64,000 nt of DNA from Croceivirga lutea (GTDB taxonomy: Bacteria; Bacteroidota; Bacteroidia; Flavobacteriales; Flavobacteriaceae): positions 558,001-622,000 of the forward strand of contig NZ_JACJUK010000001.1 in NCBI RefSeq assembly GCF_014235875.1. The letters are read 5' to 3'. This document shows positions 42,664 to 51,376 of the stretch, piece after piece. The translations under genes and the position numbers were made by a program. A model generated the notes under the pieces. That model was not told where the DNA came from. It ran no database searches and saw only the letters and a list, made by a program, of their open reading frames with translations. Each line of letters opens with the position of its first letter. Position 1 is the stretch's first letter.

Positions 42664-43759
42664 ATGGTAACTACAGATCAGCATAAAGATCTTATAGATC
42701 GCCTTGGTGCGTTAAGGAGGTATCTTTGACATTGATGCCAAACTTATTGAAATTGAGAACGAAGAAGAAAAAACTTTAGTTCCCGGGTTTTGGGATGACC
42801 CTATCAAAGCTCAACTGCTTATGAAATCTTTAAAATCTAAAAAAAAGTGGATTGAAGATTTTAATGAAGCTAAGACCTTGGTAAATGACTTAGAGGTTTT
42901 AATAGAATTTTTAGAGCTGGGTGAAGTCGCAGAAGATGAGGTGAACCAAAAATTAGTGAAAGCCACAGACCTTATTGAAAATTTAGAGTTTAAAAACATG
43001 CTTTCTGATGAGGGAGATGAATTAAACGCTGTGTTGCAAATAACTGCAGGTGCTGGTGGTACAGAGAGTTGTGACTGGGCTTCAATGTTAATGCGTATGT
43101 ACTTAATGTGGGCTGAGAAAAACGGGTTTAAAGTAAAAGAACTCAACTATCAAGAAGGTGATGTTGCAGGCATCAAAACAGTAACGTTAGAAATTGAGGG
43201 TGACTATGCCTTTGGTTGGCTTAAAGGAGAAAATGGGGTGCATAGGTTAGTACGTATTTCACCCTTCGACAGCAATGCAAAAAGGCATACTTCATTTGCT
43301 TCAGTATATGTTTACCCGCTAGTAGATGATTCCATAGAAATTGAAGTTAATTCTTCAGAAATTGAAATTACCACAGCAAGGTCTAGTGGTGCTGGCGGAC
43401 AAAATGTAAATAAAGTAGAAACTAAAGTTCAATTGGTTCATAAACCAACCGGAATTCAAATTTCTTGTTCTGATTCTAGATCGCAACATGACAATAGAGC
43501 TACAGCAATGAAAATGCTTAAGTCTCAGCTTTATGAGATTGAACTTCGAAAAAAACAAGAAGCAAGAGCAGAAATCGAGGCTTCAAAAATGAAAATTGAA
43601 TGGGGTTCTCAGATAAGAAACTATGTTATGCATCCATATAAATTGGTAAAAGATGTAAGAACAGCACAAGAAACCGGTAATGTAGATGCTGTAATGGATG
43701 GTGACATTAACCAATTCTTAAAATCTTTTTTAATGATGATGGGTCAAAAAGAAGAATAA
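42664..43759 (+). CDS. prfB: peptide chain release factor 2 with programmed +1 frameshift
   Basis: Release factor RF2 (about 364 aa), which terminates at UGA and UAA. The first 21 codons from ATG 42664 end at an in-frame TGA (42727-42729) inside the classic recoding site: an internal Shine-Dalgarno AGGAGG followed by TAT CTT TGA C. A +1 shift on CTT continues in the frame starting GAC at 42728. The remainder shows the RF2 core, with the GGQ loop in '[20 protein letters not shown]' and '[23 protein letters not shown]'. RF2 thereby autoregulates: low RF2 slows termination and favours the shift. Calling from ATG 42821 loses the N-terminal domain. Confidence 0.96.
42715..42730 (+). promoter_or_regulatory. 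prfB +1 frameshift (recoding) site
   Basis: AGGAGG, then TATCTTTGAC. The SD-like hexamer sits directly before the slippery CTT codon and the TGA stop, the same arrangement as in E. coli prfB. It is one of very few strong SD sequences in this SD-poor region. Confidence 0.95.
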
Positions 43760-43812
43760 CTTTGGAATGGTTTATGTTGACTATATTGAAACACTAAATA
43801 ACTATACTTGAG

Positions 43813-44298
43813 ATGAATAAAAAACTTCAACTAGTTTTACTCTTTACTTTTTTAGGGTTAACCTCTGAAATATATGCGCAATATGGTTATGGCAATGGCT
43901 ATAATAGATATGGAAGACAAAGAAGCGGTATACCACAAGCAGAAACTCCAGCTAAAGAACCTGAGCCACTCACTGCAGAAGAATTAGTAGAAAAACAAAT
44001 GCCTAGAATTATTGAGACCTTAGAATTAGACCCTTTTGAAGAAGCTGTTGTTCGCTCTACATTAGTTAAGTATGTTCAAAAGCGAATGGAACTTCAAATT
44101 CTTAAACTTCCACCAGAAAAAATGAAAGAAGAATTTGATAAGCTAGGTAAATTACAAGATGAAGAAATGAAAGCTGGCTTACCAGAAGAAAAATTCAATT
44201 TGTATAAATCGCTTTTAGAAAACCCAAATAAAACAGAGCGAGAAGCTAAAAAGAAAAAAAAGCGAAAACGAAAAAGTAAAGATGGTGGTTCAGAATAG
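43813..44298 (+). CDS. secreted helical protein of unknown function
   Basis: A 161-residue protein with signal peptide (cleavage near IYAQ), a Gly/Tyr/Asn-rich linker (YGYGNGYNRYGRQ), a helical core 'LTAEELVEKQMPRIIETLELDPFEEAVVRSTLVKYVQKRMELQIL', and a Lys/Arg-rich tail (KKKKKRKRKSK). The core recalls the short helical sensors counting 'LxLDxxQ' motifs in CpxP/Spy-like proteins, but I cannot assign it. A -7 candidate TAACTTTG (43757-43764) overlaps the prfB stop, so it may have its own promoter. Confidence 0.75.
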   Translation: MNKKLQLVLLFTFLGLTSEIYAQYGYGNGYNRYGRQRSGIPQAETPAKEPEPLTAEELVEKQMPRIIETLELDPFEEAVVRSTLVKYVQKRMELQILKLPPEKMKEEFDKLGKLQDEEMKAGLPEEKFNLYKSLLENPNKTEREAKKKKKRKRKSKDGGSE

Positions 44299-44462
44299 AA
44301 TCACCTTTTTTGTTTTAATTGTTAAGCAAATCTTATAGGATTTTTTTGAGCCCTTTAATTCTGTTGAACATATGGTAGTTTGTGTCGTTCACATCTTTTA
44401 AAATTTATTTAACTGTAATGTGATCGAACTTTGTATAAACTCAAATTATCAAAACAACATAC

Positions 44463-46898
44463 ATGAGGTTATTACTTATTGTACTATTAACAGGATTATG
44501 TTTAAACGTAAATGCACAACGACCATCTAATCAACGGCCGACAATAAAGATTACTGGTAAGGTTATAGACAAAGACAATGGTGCTCCTTTAGAATACGCC
44601 ACTTTTGTTTTACAAAATGCCAACAATCCAGACCAAGTAACAGGTGGTATCACAGATATAGAAGGTAATTTTGAAGTAGAAGCCCCAGCGGGTAGATATA
44701 ACATTAGTGTAGAGTTTATTTCTTTTAAAACATACAGATTAGAAAACCAACTATATCGAGAAAACACTAACCTTGGTACTATTGAATTAGCTTTAGATGT
44801 GGCTAAACTTGATGAAGTTGAAGTAGTGGCAGAAAGAACTACTGTTGAACTTAGACTAGATAAAAAAATATATAATGTTGGTAAAGATTTAACCGTTAGA
44901 GGCGGTACCGTAAGTGATGTTTTAGACAATGTACCTTCTGTAGCAGTTGACGTTGAAGGCAACGTACAATTGCGAGGTAATGATGATGTTAGAATACTTA
45001 TAAATGGTAAACCATCAGCACTTACTGGTTTAAATAGTACAGATGCGTTAAGACAATTACCAGCAGAATCTATAGAAAAAGTAGAGGTAATAACCTCACC
45101 TTCTGCACGTTATGATGCCGAAGGCTCAGGAGGTATTATCAACATCATACTTAGAAGAAGTAAATTACAAGGTTTAAACGGAGCAATTACAGCAAACGGC
45201 GGTTATCCATATCAATATGGCTTAAATGGTAATTTAAATTACAGAACTGGTAACGTAAACATATTTACAAATGCTGGCTATAATTATAGAGAAAGACCCG
45301 GAAATAGTTTGGTAGATACTCGCTTTTTTGATGAAAATAGAAATTTCACCAATTCCATATTTGAAGATGAATCTAGAGAACGCTTTAGTGATCGCTACAA
45401 TGCCAATGTAGGTGTTGAATGGTATGTGAATGAAACAGCCTCAATCACCCAAACTTTGTTCTTTAGAGAATCTGATGAGTCAAATGAAACAACAAATAAT
45501 TTTAGACAAACCGATGCTGAAGGTAATGTTAGTACAGGCATACGCTTTGACCCCGAAGATGAATTAGATAACACTTTTCAATACGCATTTAATTTTAATA
45601 AACAATTTGATGGTGACTCTAGTCACAAACTAACTTTTGATTTTCAATATGAAGAAAGTGATGAAGTTGAAGAATCTTTAATTGTTCAAAATGGTTTCGA
45701 TAGTGAAAGTGTGCGCACCGCAGAAGACCAAAGAAGGGTTTTTATGCAAACTGATTATGTAAAACCAATTGGTGAATCAGGGCAATTTGAAATTGGTTAT
45801 CGTGGTGATTTTAATACGTTGAATACAGACTATGATGTGGCCTTTATTTCGCCTACAGAGGAAGAATTAGGCATCTCAAACCCAAGTAATGTTTTAGATT
45901 ATAAAGCAACCATAAATGCGGTTTATACCCAATATGGCCAGCAATTAGGTAAGTTTAACTTTTTAGCTGGATTAAGATATGAAGCAACACGATTAATTAT
46001 CAATCAGATTGAAACTAATGATTTCAACCGAAATAATTTTGATGGCTTGTTTCCCACGCTGAACTTAAATTATGAAGTAACCGAAACAGAAAGCTTTCAA
46101 TTTGGTTACAACAGAAGAATTAGAAGACCTAGGTCTTTCTTTTTAAATCCGTTTCCGTCTAGAACAAGTCCTACAAACTTATTTCAGGGTAATCCTAACT
46201 TAACCCCTTCATTTTCAAACCAAGTTGATTTAGGATATTTAAAACGATTTGATAAGATAACCGTAAATGCATCTGTTTACTTTCAGCGTGCTACAGATGT
46301 CATCACATTTATTCAAGAAGACACAGGAGATGATACCTTATTTGATGGCGAAATTGTAAGTATTCTAAGAAGAACACCTGTGAATCTTGCCAGAAACGAT
46401 AGATTTGGTTTAGACGCCAATGTGAATTACCGGCCTACTAGGAAGTGGAATACCAACCTAAGTGCCAACTTCTTTAACTTAGTTACTAGAGGTGACTTTA
46501 ACGGTCAAAATTTTGATGCAGAAAATTTAAGTTGGTTTATTAGATTAAACAATAAAGTAACGTTACCAGCTAGTATAGATTGGCAAACAAGAGTTTTCTA
46601 TCGCGGTCCAACAGAAAATGCGCAAACCAGGTCTCAAGGTATATTTTCACTCGACCTAGCATTTAGTAAAGATTTTCTTGATGAAAAGGCTTCGCTAGCG
46701 TTTAACGTAAGTGATGTATTCAATAGTAGAAAAAGAAGAAGTGATACCTCTACTCCATTCTTTGATAGTTATAGCGAATTTCAATGGAGAGTTAGAAGCT
46801 TTAATTTAGCTTTTACTTATAGATTTAATCAGAAAAAACAAAGAGAACGAGGCGGAAGAGGAGATTACGAAGGCGGAGATGAGGAATTTCAGGGATAA
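44463..46898 (+). CDS. TonB-dependent receptor with CarboxypepD_reg domain (OMP_b-brl_3 type)
   Basis: An 811-residue outer-membrane receptor. Signal peptide (ends near NVNAQ); CarboxypepD_reg-like beta-sandwich at about 25-110 ('KITGKVIDKDNGAPLEYATFVLQN'); plug at about 120-225 ('GGTVSDVLDNVPSVAVDVEGNVQLRGNDDVRILINGKPSALTG', 'AESIEKVEVITSPSARYDAEGSGGIINIILR'); then an outer-membrane beta-barrel of the OMP_b-brl_3 family to a Phe-ending strand followed by a charged tail. There is no SusD partner next door, so it is probably not a PUL receptor; peptide, siderophore or metal uptake is possible. A strong terminator follows. Confidence 0.92.
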   Translation: MRLLLIVLLTGLCLNVNAQRPSNQRPTIKITGKVIDKDNGAPLEYATFVLQNANNPDQVTGGITDIEGNFEVEAPAGRYNISVEFISFKTYRLENQLYRENTNLGTIELALDVAKLDEVEVVAERTTVELRLDKKIYNVGKDLTVRGGTVSDVLDNVPSVAVDVEGNVQLRGNDDVRILINGKPSALTGLNSTDALRQLPAESIEKVEVITSPSARYDAEGSGGIINIILRRSKLQGLNGAITANGGYPYQYGLNGNLNYRTGNVNIFTNAGYNYRERPGNSLVDTRFFDENRNFTNSIFEDESRERFSDRYNANVGVEWYVNETASITQTLFFRESDESNETTNNFRQTDAEGNVSTGIRFDPEDELDNTFQYAFNFNKQFDGDSSHKLTFDFQYEESDEVEESLIVQNGFDSESVRTAEDQRRVFMQTDYVKPIGESGQFEIGYRGDFNTLNTDYDVAFISPTEEELGISNPSNVLDYKATINAVYTQYGQQLGKFNFLAGLRYEATRLIINQIETNDFNRNNFDGLFPTLNLNYEVTETESFQFGYNRRIRRPRSFFLNPFPSRTSPTNLFQGNPNLTPSFSNQVDLGYLKRFDKITVNASVYFQRATDVITFIQEDTGDDTLFDGEIVSILRRTPVNLARNDRFGLDANVNYRPTRKWNTNLSANFFNLVTRGDFNGQNFDAENLSWFIRLNNKVTLPASIDWQTRVFYRGPTENAQTRSQGIFSLDLAFSKDFLDEKASLAFNVSDVFNSRKRRSDTSTPFFDSYSEFQWRVRSFNLAFTYRFNQKKQRERGGRGDYEGGDEEFQG

Positions 46899-46920
46899 AA
46901 CCTGATTAAAATAGATATCA

Positions 46921-46950
46921 AAAAAAAAGGAGCTAAATAGCTCCTTTTTT
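46921..46950. terminator. bidirectional Rho-independent terminator
   Basis: GGAGCTA (46929-46935) and TAGCTCC (46938-46944) flanked by A and T runs on both sides. It serves the TonB receptor gene and the convergent small membrane protein gene. Confidence 0.85.
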
Positions 46951-46953
46951 GTT

Positions 46954-47142
46954 TTATGCTTCGTTACGCGCTGCGCGTTTTGCTTCTTTACGTTCTTTCC
47001 ACATTTCTAACAAGTTGCCTCCTAACCAATAAGGTACAACAAAAGTGATTAAGAAAATCATTAACCAAAACCCTATCGTTAAAATGGTTAAAAACGCTAA
47101 AAATCCTAAATATTGGTCGAATTCTACTAAATTTTCGTGCAT
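46954..47142 (-). CDS. small membrane protein, 62 aa
   Basis: A 62-residue protein with a hydrophobic segment spanning about residues 12-42 (one long or two short helices) and a basic C-terminal tail (KERKEAKRAARNEA). It lies 57 bp downstream of the DUF2167 gene on the same strand and ends just before a terminator, which supports it over the overlapping ORF in another frame. The function is unknown. Confidence 0.65.
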   Translation of the reverse strand: MHENLVEFDQYLGFLAFLTILTIGFWLMIFLITFVVPYWLGGNLLEMWKERKEAKRAARNEA

Positions 47143-47199
47143 CAGAAATGTTATTTACATGCAAAGATATAGTAACTCTTTTAAAAATTAAAACCAATT

Positions 47200-48090
47200 T
47201 TAAGATTCCTTACTTCCAAATAATCGTTTTTTAAATGCGCCAAAGAAGCCTACTGCACCAAGGGCAATAAACTTCCAAAATTTTAAGATTACCGCAAAGA
47301 ATCCGGTTTTAGCTAAAACTTTACCTGCAACGAGTCCTCCAACGCCATAAGCAGCAACTTCATCAAAATCTGGATTAAAGTCTGTATACCTATTACCAGG
47401 ATTAAATTCTACACTGTTTAAAACATAATCAATGTTTTCTTTTACTAATGGAAGTTGATTCATTTCACTAATTGCATTCATGCTTAAATAACCTTTTCTT
47501 CCTAAAATTCTGATATCATAGTTTAACGTATTTTCATCTTCCCCTTCAAAATGTAATTCTTTAGCCCAGTGTAATTTTTTTGAACTTTCATCGTAATAAG
47601 GTTTTGAGGCCCAACCTACCATTTCTACGGTTTCATAACCCATGGCGGTTCGTGTTTTATTTGCTTCTACCATATCAGACTTCATTTCATCTAATAAGTC
47701 GTCATAATCAATATCCTTAGCATCTTCATCATCTACATACCCTTCTTCCGAGTACGTAATTTCTATAGCATAGGTAAAATCTTCACCTATGACAGGTGAA
47801 TCTTCAGGAAACAACATTCCTAATGTTTCTGCTGGTGGATTACCCCAAAGGTCTGTAAGTACTTCTTTACTTTGCTCTTGGTTTAAATATTTAAATCCTT
47901 CAGGAACGTTAATGGTGGCTAATCCGTCGGCGATAGCAATAGTTCCACGTTCAAATTGGTACGAGTTATTAATGCTGTCTGTTAGAATTTGAATGTCGGC
48001 TTCTGAAAATTCTTCAATAGCTAGGCTATCTTGTTGGCTAAAACCAAATGTGTAGGTTAAAAAGAGAAATAAAATAGTTAGGTTTTTCAT
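47200..48090 (-). CDS. DUF2167 domain-containing membrane protein
   Basis: A 296-residue protein with signal peptide (MKNLTILFLFLTYTFGFSQ) and a DUF2167 domain: 'GTIAIADGLATINVPEGFKYLNQEQSKEVLTDLWGNPP', 'LGMLFPEDSP', and 'WAKELHFEGEDENTLNYDIRILGRKGYLSMNAI'. The C-terminus has one or two helices ('GVGGLVAGKVLAKTGFFAVILKFWKFIALGAVGFFGAF'). It is probably inner-membrane anchored with the domain outside. The function is unknown. The small membrane protein 46954-47142 is likely co-transcribed. Confidence 0.88.
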   Translation of the reverse strand: MKNLTILFLFLTYTFGFSQQDSLAIEEFSEADIQILTDSINNSYQFERGTIAIADGLATINVPEGFKYLNQEQSKEVLTDLWGNPPAETLGMLFPEDSPVIGEDFTYAIEITYSEEGYVDDEDAKDIDYDDLLDEMKSDMVEANKTRTAMGYETVEMVGWASKPYYDESSKKLHWAKELHFEGEDENTLNYDIRILGRKGYLSMNAISEMNQLPLVKENIDYVLNSVEFNPGNRYTDFNPDFDEVAAYGVGGLVAGKVLAKTGFFAVILKFWKFIALGAVGFFGAFKKRLFGSKES

Positions 48091-48248
48091 AAGTAAAGGT
48101 TTGTTTAAGTAAACGTGCTACTTTCAGATTTTATTTAACCGTTTATCGAATAAGTATAATTCTTAATAAATTGAGATTTATTGCTCCTTAAAAACGGTTA
48201 TGTTTTTGTGTTCTCGTATCTTTAACCACCTAAAAATGTACGTTACAA

Positions 48249-49646
48249 ATGGCTTTTAGAATAGAAAAAGATACCATGGGTGAGGTAAAAGTACCCGCCG
48301 ACAAATATTGGGGAGCGCAAACAGAACGTTCTAGAAACAATTTTAAAATTGGAGCACCGGCATCTATGCCTTTAGAAGTGGTTTATGGCTTTGCATACCT
48401 TAAAAAAGCAGCTGCATATACCAATGCTGAATTAGGTGTTTTAAGTGAAGATAAAAGAGATTTAATTGCACAGGTTTGTGATGAGATTCTTGAAGGCAAG
48501 CATGATGACCAATTTCCATTAGTTATTTGGCAAACAGGTTCTGGAACACAAAGCAATATGAACGTAAACGAAGTTATTGCTAATAGAGCTCACGAAATAG
48601 CTGGTAAAACTATTGGTGAAGGTGAAAAAACCATTCAACCTAATGATGATGTAAATAAATCACAATCATCAAACGATACTTTTCCAACGGGTATGCACAT
48701 TGCCGCCTACAAGAAAATAGTTGAAGTAACAATACCTGGTGTAGAACAATTACGAGATACCTTACAAAAAAAATCTAAAGAATTTAAAGATGTCGTAAAA
48801 ATTGGTCGTACGCATTTAATGGATGCCACACCACTTACACTTGGCCAAGAATTTTCAGGTTATGTATCGCAACTTAATCATGGTTTAAAGGCACTAAAAA
48901 ACACCTTACCACATTTATCAGAACTGGCATTGGGCGGAACTGCTGTTGGTACAGGTTTAAATACACCAAAAGGGTATGATGTGTTAGTTGCTAAGTATAT
49001 TGCAGAATTTACAGAATTACCTTTTATAACTGCTGAAAATAAATTTGAAGCTTTAGCTGCACATGATGCTATAGTTGAGAGTCATGGAGCATTAAAACAA
49101 CTAGCAGTTTCATTAAACAAAATTGCTAACGATATTAGATTAATGGCTTCTGGGCCACGCTCTGGTATTGGAGAAATCATAATACCAGCAAACGAACCAG
49201 GTAGTTCAATTATGCCTGGCAAAGTAAATCCAACTCAATGTGAGGCTCTTACTATGGTTTGTGCCCAAGTAATGGGTAATGATGTGGCTATTACAGTAGG
49301 AGGAACTCAAGGACATTATGAGCTAAATGTTTTTAAACCAGTGATGGCGGCAAACATTCTACAGTCTGCTCAATTAATTGGTGATGCCTGCATTAGTTTT
49401 GATGATAATTGTGCTTCAGGTATTGAGCCAAATCATGAAACTATAAATAAGTTATTAAATAACTCTTTAATGTTGGTAACGGCATTAAATACTAAAATAG
49501 GATATTATAAGGCTGCTGAAATAGCTAATACAGCTCACAAAAATGGAACTACCTTAAAAGAAGAAGCTATTAATTTAGGTTATGTTACCGCAGAAGAATA
49601 TGATGCTTGGGTACAACCAAAAGATATGGTGGGTAGTCTTAAATAA
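48249..49646 (+). CDS. fumC: class II fumarate hydratase
   Basis: A 465-residue class II (iron-independent) fumarase, full length. It begins '[33 protein letters not shown]', with '[18 protein letters not shown]', '[21 protein letters not shown]', '[22 protein letters not shown]' (catalytic His) and the family signature '[16 protein letters not shown]' with the catalytic Ser loop. It interconverts fumarate and malate in the TCA cycle. It is monocistronic: a strong terminator follows 20 bp after the stop. Confidence 0.97.
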   Translation: MAFRIEKDTMGEVKVPADKYWGAQTERSRNNFKIGAPASMPLEVVYGFAYLKKAAAYTNAELGVLSEDKRDLIAQVCDEILEGKHDDQFPLVIWQTGSGTQSNMNVNEVIANRAHEIAGKTIGEGEKTIQPNDDVNKSQSSNDTFPTGMHIAAYKKIVEVTIPGVEQLRDTLQKKSKEFKDVVKIGRTHLMDATPLTLGQEFSGYVSQLNHGLKALKNTLPHLSELALGGTAVGTGLNTPKGYDVLVAKYIAEFTELPFITAENKFEALAAHDAIVESHGALKQLAVSLNKIANDIRLMASGPRSGIGEIIIPANEPGSSIMPGKVNPTQCEALTMVCAQVMGNDVAITVGGTQGHYELNVFKPVMAANILQSAQLIGDACISFDDNCASGIEPNHETINKLLNNSLMLVTALNTKIGYYKAAEIANTAHKNGTTLKEEAINLGYVTAEEYDAWVQPKDMVGSLK

Positions 49647-49665
49647 ATTAAAAAGCTACAATATT

Positions 49666-49698
49666 AAAAGGGCGAACCAAATGGTTCGCCCTTTTTTT
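49666..49698 (+). terminator. Rho-independent terminator of fumC
   Basis: Arms GGGCGAACC (49670-49678) and GGTTCGCCC (49683-49691), 4-nt loop, flanked by AAAA and seven T. Symmetrical, so it may also serve the convergent 49719 gene. Confidence 0.9.
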
Positions 49699-49718
49699 GT
49701 TCGGGGGGAATTCCCTTT

Positions 49719-50606
49719 TTATTTTAATGCGAACTTAGAAGTTCCCAATAATTTTAAACTATCATCATAAACATTAACCATGTAGTTACCTTCCTTAAAA
49801 TCAGAAGTTGGTTTGTTTACATAATCACAAACATCTAAAGAAGTGTTTTCATAGTAAAAGTTTGTCTCTTTAGTATACGTAATTGAAGCACCATCATCGT
49901 TAGACTTTGTCATGCTATCACCTAAAACGTTACCCTGTGGGTCTAAAACTTCTATAAAGAATTGTCTATCCCCAGCGTTTGCAATACTATTTGGACCAAC
50001 AGTAAAACATACTTTAATTTTATCTGTAGCTCTTGCGCGAGAAGTAGAAACCAGTTTACCACTGTTTCTTTCCTTAACAGCATCAACGCTTTGCTTAGTT
50101 AAGCCTAAAGTTGAACCTCTTTCTACTGCGTCTGCTAATTGTGTGTTTTGTACTACCAAAGAATCATTGAAAACAGTCTGTTTTTCTAATTCGGCGTACG
50201 TACTATCACGCTCCATGGCTAACAAAGTATTAGACTGCGAAAGTGAATCTACTTTCTTTAATAATGCTTCTCTTTCTGCTTTTAAAACAGAAACTTGTCT
50301 TCTATATCTAGATAAAGAAGAAATATCTGCTTTCATAGTATTTACAGAGTCTATATACTTTGCAATATTGTCTCTTGCTGCTACTAATTCTTCATTAGTT
50401 GCGTTACTTTCTAAAATAGCTTTATCGTATTCAGATTTAAGACTATTTAAATCTTCAACCACTAAATCTTTTTCTTGTTTTAGTGCATTAGTGGTTTTCT
50501 TTTTGTCTTGATATAAACTAACAGTGTAGATTATTGTACCAAGTAAGATAACCCCTAAAAGGCCAGCTATTACTTTTAACCCGTTGTTACTTTTTGTTTC
50601 TGTCAT
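49719..50606 (-). CDS. membrane-anchored coiled-coil protein of unknown function
   Basis: A 295-residue protein: cytoplasmic N-tail, one helix (GLKVIAGLLGVILLGTIIYTVSLY), a long coiled coil at about 35-160 ('LKQEKDLVVEDLNSLKSEYDKAI', 'LKAEREALLKKVDSLSQSNTLLAMERDSTYAELEKQ'), then a beta-rich C-terminal domain about 185-295 ('IKVCFTVGPNSIANAGDRQFFIEVLDPQGNVLG', 'CDYVNKPTSDFKEGNYMVNVYDDSLKLLGTSKFAL'). Homologues in flavobacteria are sometimes labelled ParA-like, but no Walker motif is present. A periplasmic spacer with a ligand- or partner-binding head is the best reading. Confidence 0.82.
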   Translation of the reverse strand: MTETKSNNGLKVIAGLLGVILLGTIIYTVSLYQDKKKTTNALKQEKDLVVEDLNSLKSEYDKAILESNATNEELVAARDNIAKYIDSVNTMKADISSLSRYRRQVSVLKAEREALLKKVDSLSQSNTLLAMERDSTYAELEKQTVFNDSLVVQNTQLADAVERGSTLGLTKQSVDAVKERNSGKLVSTSRARATDKIKVCFTVGPNSIANAGDRQFFIEVLDPQGNVLGDSMTKSNDDGASITYTKETNFYYENTSLDVCDYVNKPTSDFKEGNYMVNVYDDSLKLLGTSKFALK

Positions 50607-50790
50607 AATTTTTAATTTAATAATGCCTTTAGTTGGATTGCATATACCAGATATACGTCTTATCTAGACATTTGGATTTTTCAGATTGTTTTTCTTGTTA
50701 ATTTTTTTTTCATAAATAGCACTAATACACATTTTTAGACGTTTGCATTATGAATATTTAGATTCCCAAATCCCTAGTATTTACCTTATT

Positions 50791-51375
50791 ATGAAACCTA
50801 CATATCTATTTATATTTCTATTCTCAATAACTACAGTTGTAAAGGCGCAAATAAACCTTGACGCTTGCGAAAAATTGTATAACAACACAACCTATGCACT
50901 AGCGCATGCTAAAAAAGCCCTTAAAGTAACTGGGTTTGACCATCAGGTATACTATTCAGAACGTTCATTAGCTATGTTTGAAAATGTTGAGAACGAAATA
51001 GCAGATTGCGGCTGTTTAGTTGCAGAAGAAAAAAGTTATCAAGCCAAAGAAAATTTAAAAAAGGCTGTTGACCCCCAGGATTGGAAAGCAGGCCGATTTT
51101 ATACCCAAAAAGCTCTTTCAGAAATTGATGAACTTCTATTAGCACTAGATAATTGTTCAAGCGAAAATTATGTAGAACCAACAGTGCAATCTATAAACAC
51201 TAAAGAATCAACAGAAATGAATAAAAACTTAGCAGCCTTAAACACCTCTGTTGACCAAATCATTGAGTTACTTCAAGAACCTTCTAATCTTAATCTAACA
51301 GAAGCGCAACAAGATATCTATCAAGAAAAAACCAAAGCACTTTTGCAAGCCGCGTTACTAAAGCTTGAAAAATAG
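50791..51375 (+). CDS. secreted helical protein of unknown function
   Basis: A 194-residue protein; I use ATG 50791 (MKPTYLFIFLFSITTVVKAQ, a clear signal peptide) rather than 50743. The mature part is all-helical with a Cys-rich stretch ('LAMFENVENEIADCGCLVAEEKSYQAKENLKKA', 'LSEIDELLLALDNCSSEN') suggesting a helical hairpin repeat stabilised by disulfides. No family recognised. Its stop lies 1 bp from the stop of the convergent ettA gene. Confidence 0.78.
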   Translation: MKPTYLFIFLFSITTVVKAQINLDACEKLYNNTTYALAHAKKALKVTGFDHQVYYSERSLAMFENVENEIADCGCLVAEEKSYQAKENLKKAVDPQDWKAGRFYTQKALSEIDELLLALDNCSSENYVEPTVQSINTKESTEMNKNLAALNTSVDQIIELLQEPSNLNLTEAQQDIYQEKTKALLQAALLKLEK

Positions 51376-51376
51376 T

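Noticed and set aside
46988-47197. 69-aa minus-strand ORF overlapping the 62-aa membrane protein
   Set aside because: Different frame, basic and low in hydrophobic structure; the overlapping ORF gives a coherent membrane protein ending at the terminator.
48217-48224. TATCTTTA before fumC, and a similar one at 53370-53377 before the acyl-CoA carboxylase gene
   Set aside because: The final G of TAnnTTTG is missing and no TTG lies 18-20 bp upstream; not strong enough to list as promoters.
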